Below are positions 35,649 to 43,246 of a stretch of 64,000 nt of DNA, in pieces (positions within the stretch are counted from its first letter, which is position 1; each line of letters opens with the position of its first letter). Origin of the DNA: Leptospira dzoumogneensis (GTDB lineage: Bacteria; Spirochaetota; Leptospiria; Leptospirales; Leptospiraceae); NCBI RefSeq assembly GCF_004770895.1, contig NZ_RQHS01000012.1:272453-336452 (forward strand). Reading direction: 5' to 3'. Below the pieces are notes generated by a model. It made no database searches, was not told where the DNA came from, and saw only the letters and a list, made by a program, of their open reading frames with translations. Both the position numbers and the translations under genes were made by a program.

Positions 35649-36557
35649 TTATGGTTTGATCGCTTCTACTTCTACAGTACTTAAAGTACTTCTTAAATAG
35701 CCGCTTTTCAGCACCATAGTCTGTCCTTCTTCCGAAGTGATATATGTAATGAACTCATCAATTTTTTTACCTCTATCGGAGAGATAGAATAAGTACAATC
35801 CCCTAGAGAGTTTGTATTTTCTTTCGGAAACATTCTGGATGCTTGGCTCTACATAAGGGTCCTTTCCGGTTTTGGAATAAGGAATCGCTTTCACTTTTCC
35901 TTTGTTTTGGATCTGAGCGCTTCCCATTCCCATAAATCCAACGGATGCGGTATCTTTCTCGATCAGATCTGCCATCTCATCGTTATCCGCAACCACTTTG
36001 GAATCATTAGTGAATTCTTTCTTTTTAGAAGTTTGGTATTCTTTTTCTCCCAAGTCTCTTTGTCTTAAGATATGAGTTTCGAAATAAGCGGCAGTTCCAC
36101 TCTTATCGTTCCTAAGAACCACATGGATCGGTCCGGGCTTTCCACCTACTTGGGACCAATCTTTTATATCTCCGGAGAATATTTTGGAGATCTGCTCTAA
36201 TGTAAGTTTAGAAACAGTATTAGCAGGGTTCACTACTATTGCAATCCCATCGTAACCGATCAGTACATTCTCAAATCTTCCTTTTCTTTGGAACTGGGTT
36301 TGTTCTTCCGGAGTTAATGGTCTGGAAGAAGCGGCTATATCCGTCTTGGCTTCGAATAATTTTTCGATCCCTTCGAAAGAACCTCCTCCTTGGACGGTCA
36401 CTTCAATATTCGGATTCTTCTTTGCGTATCCAGCCGCTACCACGTTCAATAGGGTATGCATGGTTTCGGAGCCTGTGATCAGTAAGGGTTCTTTTTTGCA
36501 ATTGGCAACCGTTAGCACGGTAAACATAAGGAGTAAGAGCGTTAATTTTTGTTTCAT
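35649..36557 (-). CDS. PstS-like phosphate-binding lipoprotein
   Basis: A 302-residue binding protein with lipoprotein signal KLTLLLLMFTVLTVANC (Cys20). It shows the PstS pattern: ITGSETMHTLLNVVAAGY, VTVQGGGSFEGIEKL, DIAASSRPLTPEE, LRNDKSGTAAYFE. PstS binds phosphate for an ABC importer, but no pstCAB is adjacent. A stand-alone copy may serve phosphate sensing or scavenging. It is divergent from efp with 180 bp between them. Confidence 0.82.
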   Translation of the reverse strand: MKQKLTLLLLMFTVLTVANCKKEPLLITGSETMHTLLNVVAAGYAKKNPNIEVTVQGGGSFEGIEKLFEAKTDIAASSRPLTPEEQTQFQRKGRFENVLIGYDGIAIVVNPANTVSKLTLEQISKIFSGDIKDWSQVGGKPGPIHVVLRNDKSGTAAYFETHILRQRDLGEKEYQTSKKKEFTNDSKVVADNDEMADLIEKDTASVGFMGMGSAQIQNKGKVKAIPYSKTGKDPYVEPSIQNVSERKYKLSRGLYLFYLSDRGKKIDEFITYITSEEGQTMVLKSGYLRSTLSTVEVEAIKP

Positions 36558-36736
36558 CGAGTCTTTGGTTCTCCGGAAATCTTTTCCAAAGGGGGATTCT
36601 CCTTCTGTAAGGCGAAAAGTCGAACGGATTTTGGTCCTGAAATATTACAATTAACGAAGGTACCCGGAGTACATCGCTTGACACCCCGCCTTCTTACAAG
36701 GATATAGAAGTAGCGTATTTTTTATTTAGGTCGTTT

Positions 36737-37303
36737 ATGAACTTAGGCATTACTGAAGTTAGAAAAGGAATGGTTCTCAAGGTAGAAGGAGAACTTTATT
36801 CCGTTGTAAAAAGCGAATTCGTGAATCCGGGAAAAGGTTCCGCCTTTATCCGCACAAAATTAAAGAACTTGGTCCGTAGTAGCTCCATCGAAAGGACTTT
36901 CAAGGCTGCGGAAAAATTAGAATCCGTAGAATTGGAAAAGAGACAGATGACCATCTGTTATTCCGAGGGCGATGATATCATCTTCATGGACACGAATGAC
37001 TTCGAACAGCTTCCGGTTTCTAAAGAATATCTGGAGGACATCCTTCCTTTCTTAAAAGAAGAGACCGCGATGGAAGTTTCCTTCTACGAAGGCAAACCGA
37101 TCGGAGTGACTCCTCCAAACTTTGCGATCCTGGAAGTAACTTATGCGGAAGAGGGTCTAAAAGGTGATACCTCCGGAACCGCTCTCAAAAGAGTAACTGT
37201 AGAGACAGGCGGAGAGATCAACGTACCTATTTTTATCAAACAAGGAGATTCTATCCGGATCGACTTGAGAGATCTTACCTACGTAGAACGGGTAAATAAA
37301 TAA
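36737..37303 (+). CDS. efp: elongation factor P
   Basis: A 188-residue EF-P with three OB-like domains. The tip loop VNPGKGSAF carries Lys33, the residue that EpmA would beta-lysylate. The C-terminal signature is RVTVETGGEINVPIFIKQGDSIRIDLRDLTYVERV. EF-P enters the ribosomal E site and rescues polyproline stalling. The modifying enzymes EpmA and EpmB are 36 kb and 2 kb away. It appears to be transcribed alone, with a weak AGGT before the ATG. Confidence 0.95.
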   Translation: MNLGITEVRKGMVLKVEGELYSVVKSEFVNPGKGSAFIRTKLKNLVRSSSIERTFKAAEKLESVELEKRQMTICYSEGDDIIFMDTNDFEQLPVSKEYLEDILPFLKEETAMEVSFYEGKPIGVTPPNFAILEVTYAEEGLKGDTSGTALKRVTVETGGEINVPIFIKQGDSIRIDLRDLTYVERVNK

Positions 37304-37319
37304 GGGTTTTGTAAAGCGG

Positions 37320-37400
37320 CCTTATATACAAAAGGGGCTGCTAACTACCGCTTGAGGGTGCGGAGCTAAAAAAGGGACACCACCTAAAGGAGGAACGCTA
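37320..37400 (+). promoter_or_regulatory. structured leader before mtnD, unassigned
   Basis: The 97 bp between efp and mtnD contains a possible hairpin CCGC...GCGG (ACCGCTTGAGGGTGCGGAG) and then a strong AAAGGAGG 7 bases before the mtnD ATG. A methionine-cycle riboswitch would make sense here, but I cannot match it to any known SAM or SAH class. Confidence 0.3.
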
Positions 37401-37934
37401 ATGGCGACTATTATCCAAAAACCGGGACTACCGGAAATCAAAGACAATACTGAAGTTAAATCTTTTCTGAATAAAAGAGGGATCGAATACGATCATTGGC
37501 CGGTCCCTAGTACCTCTAATTCTCTTACGGATAAATTAACTCTAGTAGATGATGAGAAAGAAGCTCTTCTCAAAAATTTGGACAATCGTTTCGAGACCTT
37601 AAAAGAAAAAGAAGGTTATCAGTCCAGAGATCTGATCGTTCTTCATCCGCAAGTTCCCGGCTTGAACGAGATGTTGGCTAAATTTGATAAAGTGCATTAT
37701 CATACGGACGACGAAGTTCGTTATATAGTGGATGGTTCCGGAATTTTCGGATTCGCTCTCTCTGGCGAAAAGTTTTTAGTAAAAGTGGAGAAGGACGATT
37801 TCATCTCCGTTCCTAAGAACACAAATCATTGGTTCACTCTAGATGAGAACAAAAGGATCAAAGCAGTCCGTTATTTCCAAGACATGAGCGGCTGGGTTCC
37901 TAATTACGTAGAAGAAACTACGGCTCTAGTTTAA
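37401..37934 (+). CDS. mtnD: acireductone dioxygenase
   Basis: A 177-residue cupin. Metal ligands are in [16 protein letters not shown] (HxHx4E), with the fourth His in TNHWFTL. It oxidises acireductone to the 2-oxo acid precursor of methionine (Fe form), the penultimate step of methionine salvage. The Shine-Dalgarno AAAGGAGG is the best in the area. It is followed after 3 bp by mtnB. The methylthioadenosine feeding this pathway arises from the SpeE reaction encoded at 18645. Confidence 0.92.
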   Translation: MATIIQKPGLPEIKDNTEVKSFLNKRGIEYDHWPVPSTSNSLTDKLTLVDDEKEALLKNLDNRFETLKEKEGYQSRDLIVLHPQVPGLNEMLAKFDKVHYHTDDEVRYIVDGSGIFGFALSGEKFLVKVEKDDFISVPKNTNHWFTLDENKRIKAVRYFQDMSGWVPNYVEETTALV

Positions 37935-37937
37935 AGA

Positions 37938-38573
37938 ATGTCCCAAAAAAAGATCCTGACTCGCCTCGCCGAGTCGGGAGTACTATATCATTCTAAAGGA
38001 TGGATGCCTGGAACTGCAGGTAATCTTTCCATCAAGGACGAAAAAGATCCTAACGTGTTCTGGGTAAGCGGGAGCGGTTTGGATAAGAACAAACTGACTC
38101 GAAAAGATTTTCTTCCTGTAGAGATCCAATCCGGAAAAGTATTAGAAGGTTGGAAAGGTAGAGAAGGTCTTAAACCTTCCGCTGAAACTTCTATCCACAG
38201 AGCGGTTTACAAAGCGTTTCCTGAAATGGGATGTTCTCTTCATGTTCATACTCCCGAATCCAATCTGATCGAGATAGGAGTTTCCAAAGAGAATCCGATC
38301 GAAGATCTTCCTCTTCTTCCTTTAGAGATCATCAAGGCATTCGGTATTTGGGATGAGAATCCGAATGTTGCTGTTCCGGTCCTATATAATTATCCAAAGG
38401 TCCAAGATATCTCGGATCATCTGGAAAAACATCTCATTGAAACAAAACCCAGAGTCCCGTTTTGTATTATAGAAAAACATGGGATCACTGTTTGGGGAAA
38501 AGATCTGATCCAGGCGAATCGACATTTAGAAGCCGCAGATTTTTTACTAAAAGTGCGGGCGATGTCCAAGTAA
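37938..38573 (+). CDS. mtnB: methylthioribulose-1-phosphate dehydratase
   Basis: A 211-residue class II aldolase-fold enzyme: GTAGNLSIKD, WVSGSGLDKNKL, zinc ligands in CSLHVHTPESN and EKHGITVWG. It dehydrates methylthioribulose 1-phosphate in methionine salvage. It lies 3 bp downstream of mtnD. The usual intermediate enzyme (MtnC or MtnW/X) is not adjacent, so it must be elsewhere or be replaced. Confidence 0.9.
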   Translation: MSQKKILTRLAESGVLYHSKGWMPGTAGNLSIKDEKDPNVFWVSGSGLDKNKLTRKDFLPVEIQSGKVLEGWKGREGLKPSAETSIHRAVYKAFPEMGCSLHVHTPESNLIEIGVSKENPIEDLPLLPLEIIKAFGIWDENPNVAVPVLYNYPKVQDISDHLEKHLIETKPRVPFCIIEKHGITVWGKDLIQANRHLEAADFLLKVRAMSK

Positions 38574-38577
38574 GAAC

Positions 38578-39261
38578 ATGGGACCCAAGAATATCCTGGT
38601 AGTCGGGGCCGGATCCGGGATCGGCAGATCATTATTAGAAAAACTGAATGCGAATCCGGAATATTTTCCGATCGGGATCTCCAGACGCGGAGTTCCTTTG
38701 GAGGAAAATTTAGAAAGAGGGTTAAATTATCTATGCGATCTGGGAGAGCAAAACCGGATCCTAGAATTCACTTCTTCACTTTTGAAAATTTGGAAAGAGA
38801 TCCATGCGATCTATTTCGCTTCCGGGGACGGTCTATTCTTAAAGATAGAAGATCTGGAATGGGAAGATCTGCAAAAACATCTGACTCTAAACTTAAGCGC
38901 TCCTATTTTACTGACTTCTAAACTTCTAGCTTCTATGAAGAATGGATCTCTTCTCTGTTATATTTCTTCTACCGCCGGGAAGCTTGGATTTCCGGAATCT
39001 TCTCCTTATTGCGCTTCTAAACATGGTCTGGCCGGTTTTGCAAAAGCGATCCGGGAAGAAGTAAAAGATCGCGGGATAAGAGTGACTACGGTGTATGCAG
39101 GAGCGATAGACACTCCTATCTGGGATGGAAGAGAAGGTTTTAAAAGAGAAGATATGATCCCGGCAAAGGATGCTGCAGTCTTTCTGGAAAGTTTGTATTC
39201 TTTTCCCGCGAGTTTCAACCAGGACGAGATACTTTTTCTGCCGCCCAAAGGTGTGCTTTAA
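38578..39261 (+). CDS. short-chain dehydrogenase/reductase
   Basis: A 227-residue classical SDR. The NAD(P) motif is VVGAGSGIGRSLLE. The catalytic Ser is in CYISSTAGK and the Tyr/Lys in YCASKHG. Four base pairs separate it from mtnB, so it belongs to the operon. SDRs of this size are common and the substrate cannot be read from the sequence. A side role in salvage (reduction of a keto acid or aldehyde) is possible. Confidence 0.8.
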   Translation: MGPKNILVVGAGSGIGRSLLEKLNANPEYFPIGISRRGVPLEENLERGLNYLCDLGEQNRILEFTSSLLKIWKEIHAIYFASGDGLFLKIEDLEWEDLQKHLTLNLSAPILLTSKLLASMKNGSLLCYISSTAGKLGFPESSPYCASKHGLAGFAKAIREEVKDRGIRVTTVYAGAIDTPIWDGREGFKREDMIPAKDAAVFLESLYSFPASFNQDEILFLPPKGVL

Positions 39262-39264
39262 ATT

Positions 39265-40260
39265 TTAGGTTTCCGCCCAGCGTTCTCGGATCTTTAAAAG
39301 TTCAGGCATCAGATTCAAAAAGACCGGAACAAGTCCCGGATCAAAATGAGATCCGGCACCTTTACGGATATGATTGACCGCGTCTTCTATACTCCATGCT
39401 TTTTTATAAGGTCTTTCCGTGGTAAGTGCATCGAATACGTCCGCAATGGTTACGATCCTTGCTTCGATAGGGATGGTATCTCCTTTGATCCCGTTCGGAT
39501 AACCGCTTCCATCCCATTTTTCATGGTGGTTCAAAGCGATACTTTTCGCCATTTGTAATAGGGAAGAATCATGATCTCCTATGATCTCCGCACCTATAGT
39601 GGGATGGGTTTTCATGATATCCCATTCTTCAGGATCTAATTTACCGGGTTTTTGTAATATACTATCAGGGATCCCGATTTTACCTATATCGTGCATGGGA
39701 GAAGCATGTAATATCTTCTCTGCGGTATCTTCGGAATGACCCAAGGCTTCCGTAAGTGTTTTAGAATAATGGCTCATCCGGATCACATGTAGACCGGTTT
39801 CGTTGTCTTTGTATTCAGCTGCGAGCCCCAATCTTTGGATGATCTGAAGCCTAGTCTCTCTTAGTTCCTCATTTCGGACCAAAGAAAGATGTGTTTTAAC
39901 TCTTGCCTTAACGATCGCAGGACTTACAGGTTTTGTAATATAGTCCACGGCTCCGGCTTCAAAACCGTCAGCCTCGTCTTCTTCTTCCGCCATTGCTGTC
40001 ACGAATATCACAGGTATTCTAGAAGTGGAGGATTCATTTCTGAGTTTTTTACAGGTTTCATGCCCTGTCATTCCGGGCATCATCACGTCCAAAAGGATCA
40101 GATTCGGTTTTTCGGAGATTGCGAGCTCTATAGCCTTGATACCGTCCTTTGCGAAAAACAATCTATAATCTTCTTGTAATATTTGTTTGAGTACCTGCAG
40201 GTTTGCCGCTTCATCGTCTACGACTAAAATTTTAGGTCTGTCATCCAGAAGTGGGCTCAT
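39265..40260 (-). CDS. response regulator with HD-GYP c-di-GMP phosphodiesterase
   Basis: A 331-residue protein. The REC domain covers residues 10-130, with phospho-Asp in LILLDVMMPGMTG and Lys in TKPVSP. The HD-GYP domain covers 150-331, with SPMHDIGKIG and HHEKWDGSGYPNG. HD-GYP proteins hydrolyse cyclic di-GMP. Its start lies 1 bp from the stop of the hybrid kinase at 40262, so the two form a cognate pair. Phosphotransfer from that kinase would switch c-di-GMP breakdown. Confidence 0.93.
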   Translation of the reverse strand: MSPLLDDRPKILVVDDEAANLQVLKQILQEDYRLFFAKDGIKAIELAISEKPNLILLDVMMPGMTGHETCKKLRNESSTSRIPVIFVTAMAEEEDEADGFEAGAVDYITKPVSPAIVKARVKTHLSLVRNEELRETRLQIIQRLGLAAEYKDNETGLHVIRMSHYSKTLTEALGHSEDTAEKILHASPMHDIGKIGIPDSILQKPGKLDPEEWDIMKTHPTIGAEIIGDHDSSLLQMAKSIALNHHEKWDGSGYPNGIKGDTIPIEARIVTIADVFDALTTERPYKKAWSIEDAVNHIRKGAGSHFDPGLVPVFLNLMPELLKIRERWAET

Positions 40261-40261
40261 T

Positions 40262-43240
40262 CTATTTTCCGATGTCCAATCCGAGTTGGGTGCTGAATTT
40301 TTTAAGAAGAGTGTACGCCTCTTCGAATTCGAATTGTTCTATTTTAGAACTAAAAAGTTTAAAATCGGAATTTTCCACTTTGGTCCGGATCAGATCCGAA
40401 AATTCTTCTAAAGATTTTTCTTCTATCGAGCCTCTTTGAAAAGATTCGGATAGTTCTTTCGCAAGAATGGAAGCTTTTTTAGGATCCCATTCCACTTCTT
40501 TCCAGAAAGGATCGATTTCCTGATCTGCGATCATTTCGGAATAACCTAATACTCTTGCGATCTCAGCGATCATCTGATCCATCTCCACAGGTTTGGAAAC
40601 GAATCCATCCATCCCGGCCGCACTCGCCGCATTTTTATCTTCTTCAAAAACGCTGGCGGTCAATGCCAAAATAGGGGTCCTGGAAACCTTCTCCTGGATT
40701 TCATGCATCCGTATGACCTTAGTCGCTTGGCGGCCGTCCAATCCAGGCATCTGTACGTCCATTAGAACCAGATCGAAAGATCCGGTCGTGACTTTTTTTA
40801 CCGCGTCCTCTCCGTTATACGATGATTCAACCTGGTGTCCAAGGTTCTGGAGAAGAAGGCTTACTAGTTCCGTATTTTTTTCCACATCGTCCACTACTAA
40901 GATCTTTAAAGGAGGAAGTTTGATCCCTGTTTGTATCTTGTTCTCTTGTCTAGGTTTTCCTTCTTCTAAAGGAAGAAGTACATGGAATGTACTTCCTTTG
41001 CCGAGAGAACTCTCCGCCCAGATCTTTCCACCCATCAATTCCGTTAGCTGTTTACAGATCGTAGTTCCGAGTCCTGTTCCGCCAAAACGTCTAGTTGTGG
41101 AAATATCCGCCTGAGTGAACGGTTCGAAAATTTTATCCAATCGATCCGCTTGGATCCCGATCCCGGTATCTTGGACGGCAAAATGAAGTTTTCCTTCTTC
41201 TCTTTTTACTTTTAAACTGACCTTTCCTTTGTCAGTGAATTTGACCGCGTTTCCGATCAGATTCATCAGGATCTGTCTGATCCTTAAAGAATCTCCTTTA
41301 TAAAATTCAGGAAGATCCGATTCTTGGACCACTTCGAATTCCAGATTTTTCTTTCTGGCACCGATCCCTAAGGTGGATTTTAATTCTGCGATCAATTTGA
41401 AAAGGGAGAAGTCCATTTCTTCCAATTCCACCGCTCCTTTTTCCAACTTCGCGGTGTTTAAAATATCATTCAAAAGTCTTAATAAAGATTTCGCGGAACT
41501 TTTGACGGTTTCCAAGTGGGTCCTATGATTTTTTTCCAATTGGTCGGAAAGAAGAACTTCCGTAAACCCTAGTATTGCGTTCATCGGAGTTCGGATCTCA
41601 TGGCTCATATTCGCTAAAAAAGAAGTTTTAGTGATCGCAGCGAGTTCCGCTTTTTCTTTTTCCTTACGTAGAGCTTCCTCTATTCTTCTTCTTTCGGTGA
41701 TATCTAAAATAACCCCGTCTATGAAGATTGCTTCTCCGTTCCCGCCGTAAACTCCACATCCATTGTCCCAAAGCCATCTGATCTCTCCGTTTTGGTGGAT
41801 GACCCTATATTCTAAAGTAAATGCTCTTTTTCCCGCGACTGCAGCATCTACTATGGACTCTACCATTTTAATATCTTCAGGATGAACAACGTCTTTAAAA
41901 GATCGGATAGAGTTTGAGCTTACAAAATCTTGGATGGGATAGCCTAGAATAGATTCCGTAGAATCACTCATGAATAACATATTCCATTCATTATTCGGAA
42001 GGCATCTATATGTGATACCCGGGATATTTTCGATCATGGAACGCACTTGTTGTTCACTTTGTTTTAATGCGTTCTCTATCATTTTTCTTTCGCTGATATC
42101 GGTTACAAAACCGACGAATAGATCTTCTCCGGAAAGTTTTCCATGACCTATGGCCAAACGAATCGGAAAGTCGGATCCGTCTTTTCTAACGCCGATAACT
42201 TCTCTGCTGCTTCCTATAATTTTAGCGAAGCCCGCACTCAACATCGTCTTGGAATTTTTATCTTTTATGCTATAGTAAGGATCCGGCATTAACTCTCTGA
42301 TATTTTTACCGATCACCTCACCGTTTTCATAACCGAAGATCAACTCTGCAGAACGGTTGAATTCTCTGATCTTACCTTCGGCATCCATCGTGATCACTCC
42401 ATCCACAGCGGTGGTGATGATCGTCCTAAGTCTGGATTCGCTGACTCTTAAGTTATTTACTAGATCTCGGTATCTCAAGAACCAGTTGACTGCAAATGCA
42501 AACAGAGTGAATGCGATCGTGATAAGGGAAACTGAAAGTGCTAAGAAAGTAGAGTCCGTAGTCTGAGGGGTAAGGGTAGTGTTTTCTCCTATGAATCTTG
42601 CAGCTTCCATTCCGGTATAATGCATTCCGGAAATAGCGGATCCCATAGTGATCGCAGAAATGATGGAAGGCCAAAGAGTGCCTAACTTCATATTTTCTAG
42701 ACCGAATCGTACCCAAAGAGAGAGTATCGCAAGAACGACCGCAACTACGATGGATAGTGCAAAAAACCATGGATCATAACGTAAGTAAGGACCCGTCTCC
42801 ACGGCCGCCATTCCTGTATAATGCATAGCTCCTATCCCGGAACCTACAAGAACGCCGCCTAACACTAGTTCTGTACCTGAAATTTTAGGCCTATTCACGA
42901 ACGACAATGCGATCGTAGAGGCGAGAAGACTCGGAAAGATGGATAGGATAGTCAGGCTCTTATCATACTGAACCGTCGTGCATAGTTCAAAAGAAAGCAT
43001 CCCGATAAAATGCATGGACCAAACCCCGCAGCCTAAGGCTATGCTCGCAGCGGAAGAGATCAGATATTTTGTGACGGGCGGAGAAGATTCCGGAACTTTT
43101 TGTCCAACGATCTGCAAAGCGATATAGGAAGCGAATATCGCCATTAAAACGGAAAGAACAACCAGCCAAGGGTTATACGTTGCCGTAAGAAGTTTAGTGG
43201 AAGAATTATAAATGAAAAAATTATCTAAAAATGCGATCAC
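40262..43240 (-). CDS. MHYT-PAS-PAS hybrid histidine kinase
   Basis: A 992-residue hybrid kinase. Seven membrane segments carry three MHYT-type motifs (WSMHFIGML, GAMHYTGMA, SGMHYTGME), which are proposed to bind metal and sense a gas such as O2 or NO. Two PAS domains follow (residues 270-390 and 390-520), then HisKA with SHEIRTPMNAIL, HATPase (NAVKFTDKG, DTGIGIQ, GGTGLGTTI) and a C-terminal REC (VLMDVQMPGLDG). There is no Hpt domain; the last 80 residues are helical. It is co-transcribed with the HD-GYP regulator. Confidence 0.93.
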   Translation of the reverse strand: MIAFLDNFFIYNSSTKLLTATYNPWLVVLSVLMAIFASYIALQIVGQKVPESSPPVTKYLISSAASIALGCGVWSMHFIGMLSFELCTTVQYDKSLTILSIFPSLLASTIALSFVNRPKISGTELVLGGVLVGSGIGAMHYTGMAAVETGPYLRYDPWFFALSIVVAVVLAILSLWVRFGLENMKLGTLWPSIISAITMGSAISGMHYTGMEAARFIGENTTLTPQTTDSTFLALSVSLITIAFTLFAFAVNWFLRYRDLVNNLRVSESRLRTIITTAVDGVITMDAEGKIREFNRSAELIFGYENGEVIGKNIRELMPDPYYSIKDKNSKTMLSAGFAKIIGSSREVIGVRKDGSDFPIRLAIGHGKLSGEDLFVGFVTDISERKMIENALKQSEQQVRSMIENIPGITYRCLPNNEWNMLFMSDSTESILGYPIQDFVSSNSIRSFKDVVHPEDIKMVESIVDAAVAGKRAFTLEYRVIHQNGEIRWLWDNGCGVYGGNGEAIFIDGVILDITERRRIEEALRKEKEKAELAAITKTSFLANMSHEIRTPMNAILGFTEVLLSDQLEKNHRTHLETVKSSAKSLLRLLNDILNTAKLEKGAVELEEMDFSLFKLIAELKSTLGIGARKKNLEFEVVQESDLPEFYKGDSLRIRQILMNLIGNAVKFTDKGKVSLKVKREEGKLHFAVQDTGIGIQADRLDKIFEPFTQADISTTRRFGGTGLGTTICKQLTELMGGKIWAESSLGKGSTFHVLLPLEEGKPRQENKIQTGIKLPPLKILVVDDVEKNTELVSLLLQNLGHQVESSYNGEDAVKKVTTGSFDLVLMDVQMPGLDGRQATKVIRMHEIQEKVSRTPILALTASVFEEDKNAASAAGMDGFVSKPVEMDQMIAEIARVLGYSEMIADQEIDPFWKEVEWDPKKASILAKELSESFQRGSIEEKSLEEFSDLIRTKVENSDFKLFSSKIEQFEFEEAYTLLKKFSTQLGLDIGK

Positions 43241-43246
43241 AAAAAC

